A stretch of 64,000 nt of DNA from Sedimenticola_A sp040506895 (GTDB lineage: Bacteria > Pseudomonadota > Gammaproteobacteria > Chromatiales > Chromatiaceae): positions 1,426,001 through 1,490,000 of the forward strand of contig JBEVVY010000001.1 of NCBI GenBank assembly GCA_040506895.1, read 5' to 3'. Each line of letters starts with the position of its first letter. The first letter of the stretch is position 1. Shown here piece by piece: positions 16,263 to 24,787 of this stretch. Made by a program: the position numbers and the translations under genes. The notes beneath the pieces are model-generated. The model ran no database searches and was not told where the DNA came from. It saw only the letters and a list, made by a program, of their open reading frames with translations.

Positions 16263-16332
16263 CAGGTGCCGCAGGGGTGTTGCCATCCCTGATATCGGGC
16301 TGACGATCCCGGTTTGCACCCAATAACACCTG
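16263..16332. other. possible three-way-junction structured element
   Basis: CAGGTG (16263-16268) pairs with CACCTG (16327-16332). Inside are CAGGG/CCCTG (16272-16276 with 16287-16291) and CGGG/CCCG (16296-16299 with 16308-16311). The stems are short. It could be a folded leader RNA of the kinase gene or a DNA site upstream of the sigma-54 promoter. Not matched to a known RNA family by eye. Confidence 0.3.
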
Positions 16333-16481
16333 CCAAATAGTCAGAGCTTACGGATAGAGGTCACAGCCCATGGGCATGGAGGGTCCAATTCCAGGCCCCT
16401 TGCGGTATCACCACTGCAACAAGGCGACCGGAATTAACGGGATCTAGAGTGACAAAATGGTTGGAAAAAGGATTTTAAGGA

Positions 16482-16496
16482 CTGACAATTTGTCAG
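16482..16496. promoter_or_regulatory. inverted repeat CTGACA-ATT-TGTCAG, candidate activator site
   Basis: A perfect six-base inverted repeat about 100 bases before the kinase start. Related TGACA/GTCA pairs occur upstream of the two other sigma-54 promoters (12498-12512 and 13672-13685), so it may be the binding site of the adjacent response regulator. Confidence 0.4.
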
Positions 16497-16592
16497 AGAA
16501 ATAAAAGAAAATATAGGTAAAATCAGATATATGGAGGAGTGCCTGTTGCATGGAGTGCAGACAATAACCAGAGACTCAGCGCGGAATCCGAC

Positions 16593-18446
16593 ATGCTCAC
16601 CTGGATGAATTCAAGACTGAACCGCCGCTTCGTTGCAGCGACCGCTGCCGGACTGCTTGCCAGCACGCTGATCTTTATCCTGCTGTTTATCGGCATGTAC
16701 CAGGCTGAGATCGGACATGTGCACAAACAAACCGTCAGCCAGGTAAACCAGCTGCTGCGCACCTCCCTTGAAAACGCGATGCTCAAGCGCGACCTGGAGG
16801 GCCTGAAGCAGATTGTCAACGGATTGGGACAGCAACAGAACATCCTCAACGTGATGATCACCAACCCGGACGGAGAGATCCGTTTTGCATCTTCTCCTGA
16901 CCTGCTCGGGAACCACCTGTATTATGACAAGGCAAACCGGGAGCCCAGTACCATCTTCCAGAACGACCATCTTGGCCGGGAGGTGTTAAGGAGCATCAAT
17001 CCGGTACAGAACAAACTCCCCTGCACGCAGTGCCATGGCCCAATAGAAAAGAAACCGGTCAACGGCATCCTCTACATCGACTACGATGCTGCCTCCCTGC
17101 GCCGCAGCACAAGCTATACAACGCTGATCCTGATGGGGTCTGGCGCGCTGATTGTCCTGGTCAATATCGGTGGCGGCTGGTGGTTCATCCGTCGCTTTGT
17201 CCTGAAACCGGTGGACAACCTCTCCAATGCCAGCGAGGCCCTTCGCCAGGGAGAACTGGATACCCGTGTGGATCTGAAGGGTAGCGATGAACTCGCTGTT
17301 CTTGGTCAGACCTTCAATCGCATGGCAGAGGCGCTCCAGGAGAAGATCCGCGAACTGGGTGAAAAAGAGGCGTTCCTCCAGTCCCTGGTGGATGCCATAC
17401 CCGACGGTGTGCGCATCATCGACAGCGACTACCGGATCAAGCTGGTCAACAAGAGTTACCGCGAACAGCTCAGACTTACCGATGACCATGTGCCCGGCTA
17501 CTGTTACGAAGGCACTCATGGAAAAAACGAGCCCTGCCCACCCACACTGACAACCTGCCCCATCCACGAGATCAACAGGCTGGGCAAACCGGTCAAGGCA
17601 CTACACCACCACCTTCGCACAGACGGTACAATAATGGATGCCGAGGTCTATGCCGCGCCGATGGATGCATACGTCAAGGGTGAAAAGCAGCGCATGATCG
17701 TGGAATCGATCCGCGATCTGGAACAGGCTGTCAAATACTCCCAGGAGCAGAAGCTTTCCGAACTGGGCCGCCTTGCAACCGGTGTTGCCCACGAGATCTA
17801 CAATCCGCTCTCTTCCGTGCGGTTCGCCTTGCATGAGTCCCAGCAGGCCCTCTCCGAGCTCGATGCGCCGACGGATGATGTCGACAGCTACCTCAAGCTG
17901 CTGGAGAAAGAGGTGGATAAATGCGTCGATGTCACCGAGCGCCTTCTCAAGCTGAGCGCTCCCCAGAATGCCTCTGTGCAGCTGCTCGATATCGCCCAGG
18001 TCCTGCACGACACCATCAGCCTGCTGCGCTGGGAGTCAGATGCCAATAACATCGAGATCGTCGAGCACTACCAGGAGGATGTACGCCTCCTGGCCAATGA
18101 CAGTGAAATGCGCATGGTCGCACTGAACCTGGCACAGAACGCTTTCCACGCCATGCCGGATGGCGGCACCCTCGAGATCAGTTGCAACCGGGGCGACGAG
18201 GGGATCGTCATACGCTTCAGGGACAGCGGTGTGGGCATCGATCTCAGTGACCAGAAGTACATCTTCGACCCCTTCTTCAGCCGCCGCGCCAATGGCACTC
18301 ACGGCACCGGCCTGGGTCTACCCATAGCACGAACGATTATCGATAACCTCGGCGGCACCATCAGTGTGCAGAGTGATCCCGGTGAAGGGAGCTGTTTCGA
18401 ACTGAGGCTATCCGATCCAGACAAAACACAGGGCAGCAGTTCATGA
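16593..18446 (+). CDS. sensor histidine kinase with periplasmic haem-c motif
   Basis: 617 residues from the ATG at 16593; a GTG at 16539 has its ribosome site too close, and an ATG at 16605 is also possible. TM1 is at about 15-40 and TM2 near 175-200 (TLILMGSGALIVLVNIGG). The loop between them is periplasmic and ends with CTQCHGP (bases 17022-17036), a canonical c-haem attachment motif. HAMP, a PAS-like domain (DAIPDGVRIIDSDYRIKLVN) with several Cys, the phospho-acceptor GVAHEIYNPLSSVRF and HATPase (NLAQNAFHA, DSGVGI, GTGLGLPIA) follow. The layout suggests sensing of redox state or a haem ligand. It overlaps the regulator gene by four bases (ATGA). Confidence 0.9.
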   Translation: MLTWMNSRLNRRFVAATAAGLLASTLIFILLFIGMYQAEIGHVHKQTVSQVNQLLRTSLENAMLKRDLEGLKQIVNGLGQQQNILNVMITNPDGEIRFASSPDLLGNHLYYDKANREPSTIFQNDHLGREVLRSINPVQNKLPCTQCHGPIEKKPVNGILYIDYDAASLRRSTSYTTLILMGSGALIVLVNIGGGWWFIRRFVLKPVDNLSNASEALRQGELDTRVDLKGSDELAVLGQTFNRMAEALQEKIRELGEKEAFLQSLVDAIPDGVRIIDSDYRIKLVNKSYREQLRLTDDHVPGYCYEGTHGKNEPCPPTLTTCPIHEINRLGKPVKALHHHLRTDGTIMDAEVYAAPMDAYVKGEKQRMIVESIRDLEQAVKYSQEQKLSELGRLATGVAHEIYNPLSSVRFALHESQQALSELDAPTDDVDSYLKLLEKEVDKCVDVTERLLKLSAPQNASVQLLDIAQVLHDTISLLRWESDANNIEIVEHYQEDVRLLANDSEMRMVALNLAQNAFHAMPDGGTLEISCNRGDEGIVIRFRDSGVGIDLSDQKYIFDPFFSRRANGTHGTGLGLPIARTIIDNLGGTISVQSDPGEGSCFELRLSDPDKTQGSSS

Positions 18447-19801
18447 GTCATAGCATCCTGGTCATAGAAGACGACACCACCCTGAACCACCTGATCGTCC
18501 GGCAGCTGACCGGCGCAGGCTACCGCACCACCGGCGTCTCCTGCTGGGCAGAAGCCCTGGAACACCTGCAGGATCACGAACCTTCACTCATCGTAATGGA
18601 TGGCCGACTACCCGATGGCGACAGCCTGGAAAAGCTGCCGGGACTGGTGGAAGAGTATCCCGTCATCATCCTCACCGCCTATGGATCGGTAAAGAACGCC
18701 GTCGACGCAATGAAAAACGGCGCCGAGGATTACCTGCTGAAACCGATCAGCCCCGAAGAGCTGTTACTCACGGTGGAGCGCACCCTCAGTAATGCCGATA
18801 TGCGAAGCGATCACCAGTTCTGCAAGCGCCAGCTCAAGGCGTCCAACTCGCGCCACCGTGCGCTTATCGGAAGCAGCAGGGCCCTGGAGGAGACAAAACG
18901 GCTAATTTCGGATGTCGCGGTGGACAACATCACCGTACTCGTGCAGGGCGAGAGCGGAACAGGCAAGGAGCTGGTGGCCCACGCGATACACGAAAACAGC
19001 CCGCGTGCATCACGCAACTTCGTCGCCGTGGACTGCTGTACCCTGCAGGAGAAACTCTTCGAATCGGAGCTGTTCGGACATGAGAAAGGTGCCTTCACGG
19101 GGGCAGACCGTCAGAAGAAGGGACTGATCGAGGGGGCTGAAGGCGGCACCCTGTTTCTCGACGAAATCGGCGAGATCGACGCCACCATCCAGGCCAAGCT
19201 TCTACGCGTGCTCGAGACCGGCAGTTTCCGGCGACTGGGAGGCAACAAGGACCTGAAAGCCAACGTGCGCATGGTGGCCGCCACCAACCGCGACCTCGAA
19301 CAGATGGTGGAGGAGAACAGCTTTCGGGCTGACCTCTACTACCGTCTCAACGGTTTCAGTATCGTCGTGCCCTCACTGCGTGAGCGGCGGGAAGACATTC
19401 CAGAGCTGGCACAGCACTTCATCGAGAATCACAACTTCTCAAGGCGGATCGACAAGCAGCTCACCCCAGCCGCGGTACGCAAACTCACCGCCTACGACTG
19501 GCCGGGCAATATCCGCGAACTGAAGAACGTGGTGGAACGGGCCATCATCCTCTCCCGTGACAAGCAGAAGATCCAGCCGGAACACCTCGCCTTCGGCTCA
19601 TCCCAGAGCAAGCAGAGCGCCCTGATCAATCTCTCGTTCAAGCAAGATCCCAGCCTGGACGAACTGACGGCAAAATACCTGCGGCACCAGTTGAAGAAGT
19701 ACTCCGGGCGCCGCTCCCAGGTGGCCGAGGTGATGGGCATCAGCGAACGAAGTGTCTACCGCATGATCAAGCGCTTCAACATCATGGAATCAGAGCACTA
19801 A
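18443..19801 (+). CDS. sigma-54-dependent response regulator (NtrC class)
   Basis: 452 residues. Receiver 1-120 with the phospho-Asp at D53 (VMDGRLPDG) and the T/K positions in ILTAYGS and LLKPIS. AAA+ domain 140-380 with Walker A GESGTGKE, the sigma-54 contact loop ESELFGHEKGAFTGA, Walker B GGTLFLDEIG and sensor RLNGFSIVVPSLRERREDI. The Fis-type helix-turn-helix is at the end (SQVAEVMGISERSVYRMIKR). It must act on RpoN promoters, and the three best ones in this window lie in front of the adjacent triplet/module genes. Co-transcribed and translationally coupled with the kinase. No terminator separates it from the convergent MFS gene. Confidence 0.95.
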   Translation: MSHSILVIEDDTTLNHLIVRQLTGAGYRTTGVSCWAEALEHLQDHEPSLIVMDGRLPDGDSLEKLPGLVEEYPVIILTAYGSVKNAVDAMKNGAEDYLLKPISPEELLLTVERTLSNADMRSDHQFCKRQLKASNSRHRALIGSSRALEETKRLISDVAVDNITVLVQGESGTGKELVAHAIHENSPRASRNFVAVDCCTLQEKLFESELFGHEKGAFTGADRQKKGLIEGAEGGTLFLDEIGEIDATIQAKLLRVLETGSFRRLGGNKDLKANVRMVAATNRDLEQMVEENSFRADLYYRLNGFSIVVPSLRERREDIPELAQHFIENHNFSRRIDKQLTPAAVRKLTAYDWPGNIRELKNVVERAIILSRDKQKIQPEHLAFGSSQSKQSALINLSFKQDPSLDELTAKYLRHQLKKYSGRRSQVAEVMGISERSVYRMIKRFNIMESEH

Positions 19802-19822
19802 GCACGCCTCTCCAGCACCGGT

Positions 19823-21145
19823 CTAACCAAACAAATTATCCTCTTTCTCGTGATCGAAGATGTGGGCATGGTGCAGAAACCCGTGCACGCTGAAGGGCTG
19901 GTGCGCTTCATCCAGGTGAGGCGGAAAAACCATGGCCACTGCCACAGCACCGACCAGGCACGCCGCACCGCATATCGAAAACGCAAGGGGGAAGTTACCC
20001 ATATCCCCCAGCATACCACCGAGTACCGGAAACAGGATGCCTCCCACCCCGTAGGAGAGAAAGACAAGGGGGTAGTTCTTGCCAACGCTGCCATTGCCGA
20101 ACTCATCCGCCGTAAGGGCGGGAAAAAGTGCGAAGTTGCCGCCGAAATTGAAGCCGATCAGGGCAGCGCCCAGGTAGAGCAGGTACTCGTTGCCGGCCAT
20201 GGAGGTGAAGAAGAACAGGATAAGGCCCTGGCTGCCGGCCATGTACATGACCGATTTCTTGCGTCCCAGCCTGTCACTCAGGGTACCCCAGACGATACGA
20301 CCCACACCATTGGCAATACTGAAGAAGACGGCCATGGCGGTACCGGCGATGGCACTGGCCTCGAGTGCGGAGTAACCTCCCGCCTGCAGCGCCTCCATGG
20401 GGTATAGCTTCATCAGACCGATGGACATCAGCCCGGCCCCGGCACTCACCGCGAAGGTGAGAAAGATCAGGTAGAACTGGGGCGTCTTGAGGATATCCTC
20501 CTGCTCGAACTCTTCAGAACCCACCCCGGCCTTCTGGTCGGGCGGCTCGAAGCCCTCCGGTTTCCAGCCCCTGGGTGGCATCACCATCCAGATGCTCCCG
20601 ATCGTGACCAGCAGGGTAAAGGCAACACCATAGATCATGAATGTCTCCGCCAGGCCGACGCTGGAGATCAGGTTCCCCCAGCTCCCTGCGCCTTTCACCC
20701 AGCCCATGGCGCCGAAGCCGAAACCGGCCACCGCCAGCCCCGTGATCATCCCCTTGTGCTCCGGAAACCAACGCATACCCACCGCGATGGGCACAACATA
20801 CCCAAGACCGATGCCGGCGCCACCGATCAGGCCCACACCGATGCAGACGCCCCAGAAGTTATCACCACCGGTAAGGCCGGCAATGAGGTAACCGGCACCC
20901 AGGGTCAGGCCACCCGCCAGGGCCAGTGCACGCGGCCCCCACTTCTGAAGCTTACCCCCGGCAAACACCATCACTATTGCAAACGAGGCGAGCCCGACAG
21001 CAAAAACGATCTGGGTCTCGAGCTTGCTCCAGCCCACCGCCTTGAGGGCGGGTGTGAACACACTCCATGCGTAGATCGCACCCAGGCAGAGTTGAATCAG
21101 AACAGCACCCAGAACCACCCACCAACGATTCATCTCTTTTTCCAT
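19823..21145 (-). CDS. MFS transporter, OxlT (oxalate/formate antiporter) type
   Basis: 440 residues with twelve predicted membrane spans. RWWVVLGAVLIQLCLGAIYAWSVFTPAL at the start and GYVVPIAVGMRWFPEHKGMITGLAVAGFGFGA (loop 4-5) are hallmark segments of the OxlT/YhjX-like branch, and SDRLGRKK marks the second A-like motif. Substrates of this branch are monocarboxylates or dicarboxylates; this one cannot be assigned. The tail has a His-rich end (HGFLHHAHIFDHEKE). Convergent with the response regulator, 21 bases apart. The 300-base gap upstream (21146-21449) shows nothing I can name. Confidence 0.9.
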   Translation of the reverse strand: MEKEMNRWWVVLGAVLIQLCLGAIYAWSVFTPALKAVGWSKLETQIVFAVGLASFAIVMVFAGGKLQKWGPRALALAGGLTLGAGYLIAGLTGGDNFWGVCIGVGLIGGAGIGLGYVVPIAVGMRWFPEHKGMITGLAVAGFGFGAMGWVKGAGSWGNLISSVGLAETFMIYGVAFTLLVTIGSIWMVMPPRGWKPEGFEPPDQKAGVGSEEFEQEDILKTPQFYLIFLTFAVSAGAGLMSIGLMKLYPMEALQAGGYSALEASAIAGTAMAVFFSIANGVGRIVWGTLSDRLGRKKSVMYMAGSQGLILFFFTSMAGNEYLLYLGAALIGFNFGGNFALFPALTADEFGNGSVGKNYPLVFLSYGVGGILFPVLGGMLGDMGNFPLAFSICGAACLVGAVAVAMVFPPHLDEAHQPFSVHGFLHHAHIFDHEKEDNLFG

Positions 21146-21449
21146 TTATCACGCTCCAACAGCTATCCCTGTGAACCACCAATAGAAGAATAGCCCTTGG
21201 AATATGACAGGAGCGTGTCCCACTTGCACTGGGTCAATCAGATTGGAAATTTCTTTTTTTCGTTCGGCAGAAAACGCGTGCGTAGCGTGTGAATCCGACC
21301 TGTTTCACCTACTGGAATGCTGAGTATTGGATACCTTGACCCTGCAGCCTTGCCCAGCCATCACCAGGCCGTGACGTCATGGGACCGGCTCAATCAGACA
21401 GCGGACCCGATCCGCTACAGAAGGTTACCCAACCGGAGCGATCGCAACA

Positions 21450-21851
21450 TCAGGTGGATTTCCCGGCATTGAAGGCCTCCACCAGGGCGGCCTTGATCTC
21501 AGGTCGCTGCTCCAGGTCATCGACATCGAAATGCTTCTTTGCGATCGGCCCCAGCACCATCGCCACACTGTTCTCCTTCCACAGGGATTCGAACTTCTCG
21601 AAATCGAACTGATCACCGACCAGGCATTCAACAGCCAGGCCCTCGGCATCGGCGAAGGTCACCTCCTGCATCTCCATCACTTCGTACATGTAGGAGTAGG
21701 TGTCTATCCGGCTCTCAGCGGCCAACAGCCTATGGATATCGGGCAGGGTGCCCTGCTTCTCCATCATGGCATCAAGATCGATGCTGGCAGAGATCTTGTG
21801 GGTCTCACCCTTGAATGAAAATTCGATGCTTGCCTCGACCGTGTTTTTCAA
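21450..21851 (-). CDS. conserved-looking unknown protein
   Basis: About 133 residues from a TTG at 21851 with GAGG nine bases upstream; a TTG at 21890 would add 13. The chain starts with a beta-strand-like stretch (KNTVEASIEFSFKGETHKIS), then an acidic alpha-rich part (MMEKQGTLPDIHRLLAAE, DTYSYMYEVMEMQEVTFADAEG) and ends ALVEAFNAGKST. No signal, membrane span or catalytic motif is visible. Good codon usage and clean boundaries support it as real. It lies nine bases before the stop of the next membrane-anchored gene on the same strand, so the two are probably one operon. Confidence 0.65.
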   Translation of the reverse strand: MKNTVEASIEFSFKGETHKISASIDLDAMMEKQGTLPDIHRLLAAESRIDTYSYMYEVMEMQEVTFADAEGLAVECLVGDQFDFEKFESLWKENSVAMVLGPIAKKHFDVDDLEQRPEIKAALVEAFNAGKST

Positions 21852-21899
21852 TTTCCGCAACCTCAAGCAGTTTATTAACCTGGAAACCAAGTATCCGGG

Positions 21900-22493
21900 T
21901 TAATCATATTCCACTACGCTGAATGACTCGACCCACACCACCTCGCAGGAGCGGGCACCGGTATCCGTTCTGCTCAGAGAGCTGATCCAGCGCCATCCAT
22001 CAGCCGCCTCGACCCTGACCAGGCTTCCGGAAAACTCCACCAGTTCACCCCTGTGGGCCTCATCCATCATATCCTCGACATGCTCATTGGCCGGGATCAG
22101 GTGCATATTACCGCTCTGTTCCTCGATATCCTGCCGGGAGATGGGGAAGTTCCGGGTACGCCAGCGATACCAGCGGCCGGACTGGGTGATCTCGATATCC
22201 TTCAGTACGTCCTCATCGGACATTCTCCCCCAACCGAGGGCAAGATCCAACGGCGAAAGCTCCGCCTCCCTGCCGATACTGTACTCTTCGCGGGAGAGCA
22301 CTTTCGCCCTGATACTGAATTTCGCCAGGGGTGTAATCGTATAGTCATTGAATGGAAAACTGACCGGCCTATCAATCGGCTTCTGTTGCGGCACATCCGG
22401 CACGGTGACACCCGGGCCCAGCGTAACCACCTCTTCCCGGAAACCGAAGTACCAGGCTGCGACGATCAGCAACAAAAAGGCCAGTTTTTTCAC
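21900..22493 (-). CDS. membrane-anchored periplasmic protein of unknown function
   Basis: 197 residues from the GTG at 22493, with GGAGG nine bases upstream. One N-terminal membrane anchor (LAFLLLIVAAWYFGF) is followed by a soluble domain with FPFNDYTITPLAKFSIRAKVLSREEY, the conserved-looking LALGWGRMSD, WYRWRTRNFPISRQDIE, MHLIPANE and a strand-rich end (GELVEFSGSLVRVEA, WRWISSLSR, CEVVWVESF). The late part resembles an OB-like barrel. No enzyme motif is seen. Its position suggests it belongs with the unknown gene downstream. Confidence 0.7.
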   Translation of the reverse strand: MKKLAFLLLIVAAWYFGFREEVVTLGPGVTVPDVPQQKPIDRPVSFPFNDYTITPLAKFSIRAKVLSREEYSIGREAELSPLDLALGWGRMSDEDVLKDIEITQSGRWYRWRTRNFPISRQDIEEQSGNMHLIPANEHVEDMMDEAHRGELVEFSGSLVRVEAADGWRWISSLSRTDTGARSCEVVWVESFSVVEYD

Positions 22494-22664
22494 CAGGACC
22501 CAACCTCCGGTAACGGTCAATTCTCTTCAGGAAACCCGGATTGCTCCTTGTTTCGCCGTTTACGAAAACAAAACAGCCTTTACTTCAACCACGTGAAAAT
22601 CATCAATGTAGGAAATTGTTGAGGAACAAGGTGGGTGATTGATTCCACAACGTCTTACGGCATG

Positions 22665-22925
22665 TCAGGTTGAATCGCTATTGCTACCGCCAGGATTCCT
22701 TTGCTTCAACTGGTAGCGCGCCTTGAGCCAGATACCGAGCACCATTGTCCCGAGCGTGATAGAAAGCAGTATTAGATCGACTTTCCCGGTTACCAGAAAA
22801 AAAGCCAGTGTAATTGCCAACGAGACCCAAAATGCCAGCACTGCCACCACCCAGAGTTTTCGGTCGGTATCGTTCCTTCCGGCAATCGAAGACCCCGATT
22901 TCTTAACCTGCAGTTGCTCACCCAT
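22665..22925 (-). CDS. small two-span membrane protein
   Basis: 86 residues; GGAGGTAAT precedes the ATG. Two membrane helices (LWVVAVLAFWVSLAITLAFFLV and LILLSITLGTMVLGIWL) are joined by a short TGKVD turn, with charged ends. No family recognised. It stands alone between unknown genes. Confidence 0.65.
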   Translation of the reverse strand: MGEQLQVKKSGSSIAGRNDTDRKLWVVAVLAFWVSLAITLAFFLVTGKVDLILLSITLGTMVLGIWLKARYQLKQRNPGGSNSDST

Positions 22926-23159
22926 ATTACCTCCTGACTGTTTGGCACTGCTTATGATATTACTACTCCTGATGAGACAGTAGCCGTTTTATCAATAAAA
23001 TGGATTGCTGCTCATGGCTGTGGCTTCAATGGTAGTCCGGAAATCAACGCAATATCACCCGAAGTGCTCCACTGACACCGGCAGACATCTTGACTAAACT
23101 TTCCACACGGTCCTTTTCCAGCCGCTGCTGACAACAGCCATCGCAGAGGGAGAATTGTG

Positions 23160-23603
23160 ATGAATACGACGCGTCGGAAAGCACTCTTCGGATCAGCACC
23201 CAAGGGCTGGGGCATGCACAGCGCCTTCGGCTCGAGGGGAGAGATAATCGATTTTCTCCATTTCACCTGCGGGGCTTCACGGCCCGCTGCAGCCACACGG
23301 AGTGACGCTGGCGACCGTGCCCCGAAACGCTTCATGCTCAGATTCAGCGACGCCTACCTGGTGCAACCGGCCAAGGCGCGTCCACAGATCGTCGACGAGG
23401 GCAGCGCCCTCTCCTACGGGAGTGACTGGCAGGTCAGAAGATTGAAGCCCTACCTCTACCACCTGCGGCAGGACAACTGGCAACAGTTCTTCTGGAAGGT
23501 CAACACCTCCCGAAAGGAGCTGTACCGGGTCACCGGCGGGCAGTTCGGCCGGCTGGGCGGTCGTGACGAGAAGCTCGACATCACCGTTGAGCCCGTATAC
23601 TGA
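23160..23603 (+). CDS. unknown basic protein
   Basis: 147 residues from the ATG at 23160 (GGGAG upstream; a GTG at 23157 is equally spaced). Rich in Arg, Tyr and Phe; segments KRFMLRFSDAYLV, LKPYLYHLRQDNWQQFFWKVNTSRKELYRV and FGRLGGRDEKLDI. No signal or membrane span. Near the start a TTRRKALFG stretch looks twin-arginine-like, but no hydrophobic segment follows. No family recognised. Convergent with the TrpD-like gene. Confidence 0.6.
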   Translation: MNTTRRKALFGSAPKGWGMHSAFGSRGEIIDFLHFTCGASRPAAATRSDAGDRAPKRFMLRFSDAYLVQPAKARPQIVDEGSALSYGSDWQVRRLKPYLYHLRQDNWQQFFWKVNTSRKELYRVTGGQFGRLGGRDEKLDITVEPVY

Positions 23604-23644
23604 TCTGAGTCCCCGGACAGAGCCGATTACCGGGAGTGTTCAGC

Positions 23645-24682
23645 TCAGCCCTGTAGCTGCAGCAGTTTCTCTGCTGCAGCGCCGGTCGTGATGGTATCCC
23701 TGGCCATGGCGATGCCCCTTTCGATGGTGCCCGCCACTCCGCCGAGATGTATCCGGATCCCGGCGTTGTATACCAGCGCATCGAGGTGAATATCGTCATC
23801 CCCACGCAGGGCCGATATCGCCCGGAGGGCCGTCTCGCCAGGTGATTCACACGGGTGGTGTTTCGCCTCCGAGAGGCCAAAGTCGCCGGGAGAGAGGGTG
23901 AATTTATCGAGTGCGCCATCGCGGTACTCCACCACGGGGGTCGGCGCGAGGGGCAGTTCATCGCCACCATCCAGGCCCTGCACCACCATCACCCGCTTCT
24001 GGCCACGTTCACCGGCTGCGGTGGCGAAGCGCTCCAGGAAGGATTCATGGGCGGCGCCGATCAGGGAACGCTTGGCCCCGGCGGGATTGAGCATCACCTC
24101 GCAGGCGTGCAGAAATGAGCGGTAGAAGATCACCTGCCGGTAGGGTTTGAGCCGCTCCACCCCGTGCAGGTAACGGGAGGCGTGCAGATGGCCGAACCCC
24201 TTCTGCTCCAGGTCACTTTCCACCATCGCGGGTTCACGGGCGGCGGCGATACCCATCGCCTCGAGCAGCCTGGCATTGGTCACCCCGTCCTTGGGCGGCA
24301 GACCGGTATTGGAGTGAAGTACCACGGGCACACCGGCAGCCGAGGCCACGATGGCGGCAGGCACGCTGAGATTGAGCGCCTTCTTGCGACCATCGTAGGG
24401 GCCGTTGCAGTTGAGCAGGTTATCCACCTTTGGTGAGACCAGGGTCGCCGTTCCCTCCATGGCGTCGAGAAAGCCCTTCATCTCCTCGACCCTTGTCCCC
24501 TTGAAACGCATGGCGGTGAGAAAGGCACCCACCTGGACCGGATCGGCCTCTGCCGAGAATAGAAACCTCAGCGCCTCTTCCGCCTCCTCCCGGCTCATGT
24601 CCCTGGCCCCGTGGCGCCCTTTTGCGGTGGCAATCAGGCGCTTGCGGAACCGCTCGCCTGCATCACTGGAAAAACCCTGCAT
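23645..24682 (-). CDS. TrpD-like (glycosyltransferase family 3) protein
   Basis: 345 residues from the ATG at 24682. The fold of anthranilate/nucleoside phosphoribosyltransferases is clear: an N-terminal helical domain (SREEAEEALRFLFSAEADPVQVGAFLTAMRFKG), then NCNGPYDGRKKALNLSVPAAIVASAAGVPVVLHSNTG, then the RYLHGVERLKPYRQ and LNPAG segments. The glycine motif that binds PRPP in true TrpD (CGTGGD/S) is altered here, which fits the TrpD2/YbiB-like branch that binds nucleic acid or an unknown ligand rather than making tryptophan. Just downstream of the diiron protein gene on the same strand, with a cruciform repeat in the gap. Confidence 0.8.
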   Translation of the reverse strand: MQGFSSDAGERFRKRLIATAKGRHGARDMSREEAEEALRFLFSAEADPVQVGAFLTAMRFKGTRVEEMKGFLDAMEGTATLVSPKVDNLLNCNGPYDGRKKALNLSVPAAIVASAAGVPVVLHSNTGLPPKDGVTNARLLEAMGIAAAREPAMVESDLEQKGFGHLHASRYLHGVERLKPYRQVIFYRSFLHACEVMLNPAGAKRSLIGAAHESFLERFATAAGERGQKRVMVVQGLDGGDELPLAPTPVVEYRDGALDKFTLSPGDFGLSEAKHHPCESPGETALRAISALRGDDDIHLDALVYNAGIRIHLGGVAGTIERGIAMARDTITTGAAAEKLLQLQG

Positions 24683-24704
24683 CGGTATCTCTCTTTTGTT
24701 ATTT

Positions 24705-24778
24705 CTGTAGGCGCCCTGTCCCCAGGGCGATTGCGTCACGCGCCCTTGAGTTCGCCGTCAGGAGACGGCTCCTACAGG
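24705..24778. repeat. three-stem intergenic repeat
   Basis: CTGTAGG (24705) pairs with CCTACAG at the far end; inside are GCCCTG-tccc-CAGGGC and GCCGTC-agga-GACGGC stems. This resembles the dispersed tgtaggagc-type REP units of gammaproteobacteria. It separates two same-strand genes and may stabilise or end the transcript. Confidence 0.65.
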
Positions 24779-24787
24779 CGTTATTTC

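Noticed and set aside
16249..16268. TTGGCACTTTCAG considered as a plus-strand sigma-54 promoter for the kinase gene
   Set aside because: It has the -24 part only; no TTGC at the right distance.
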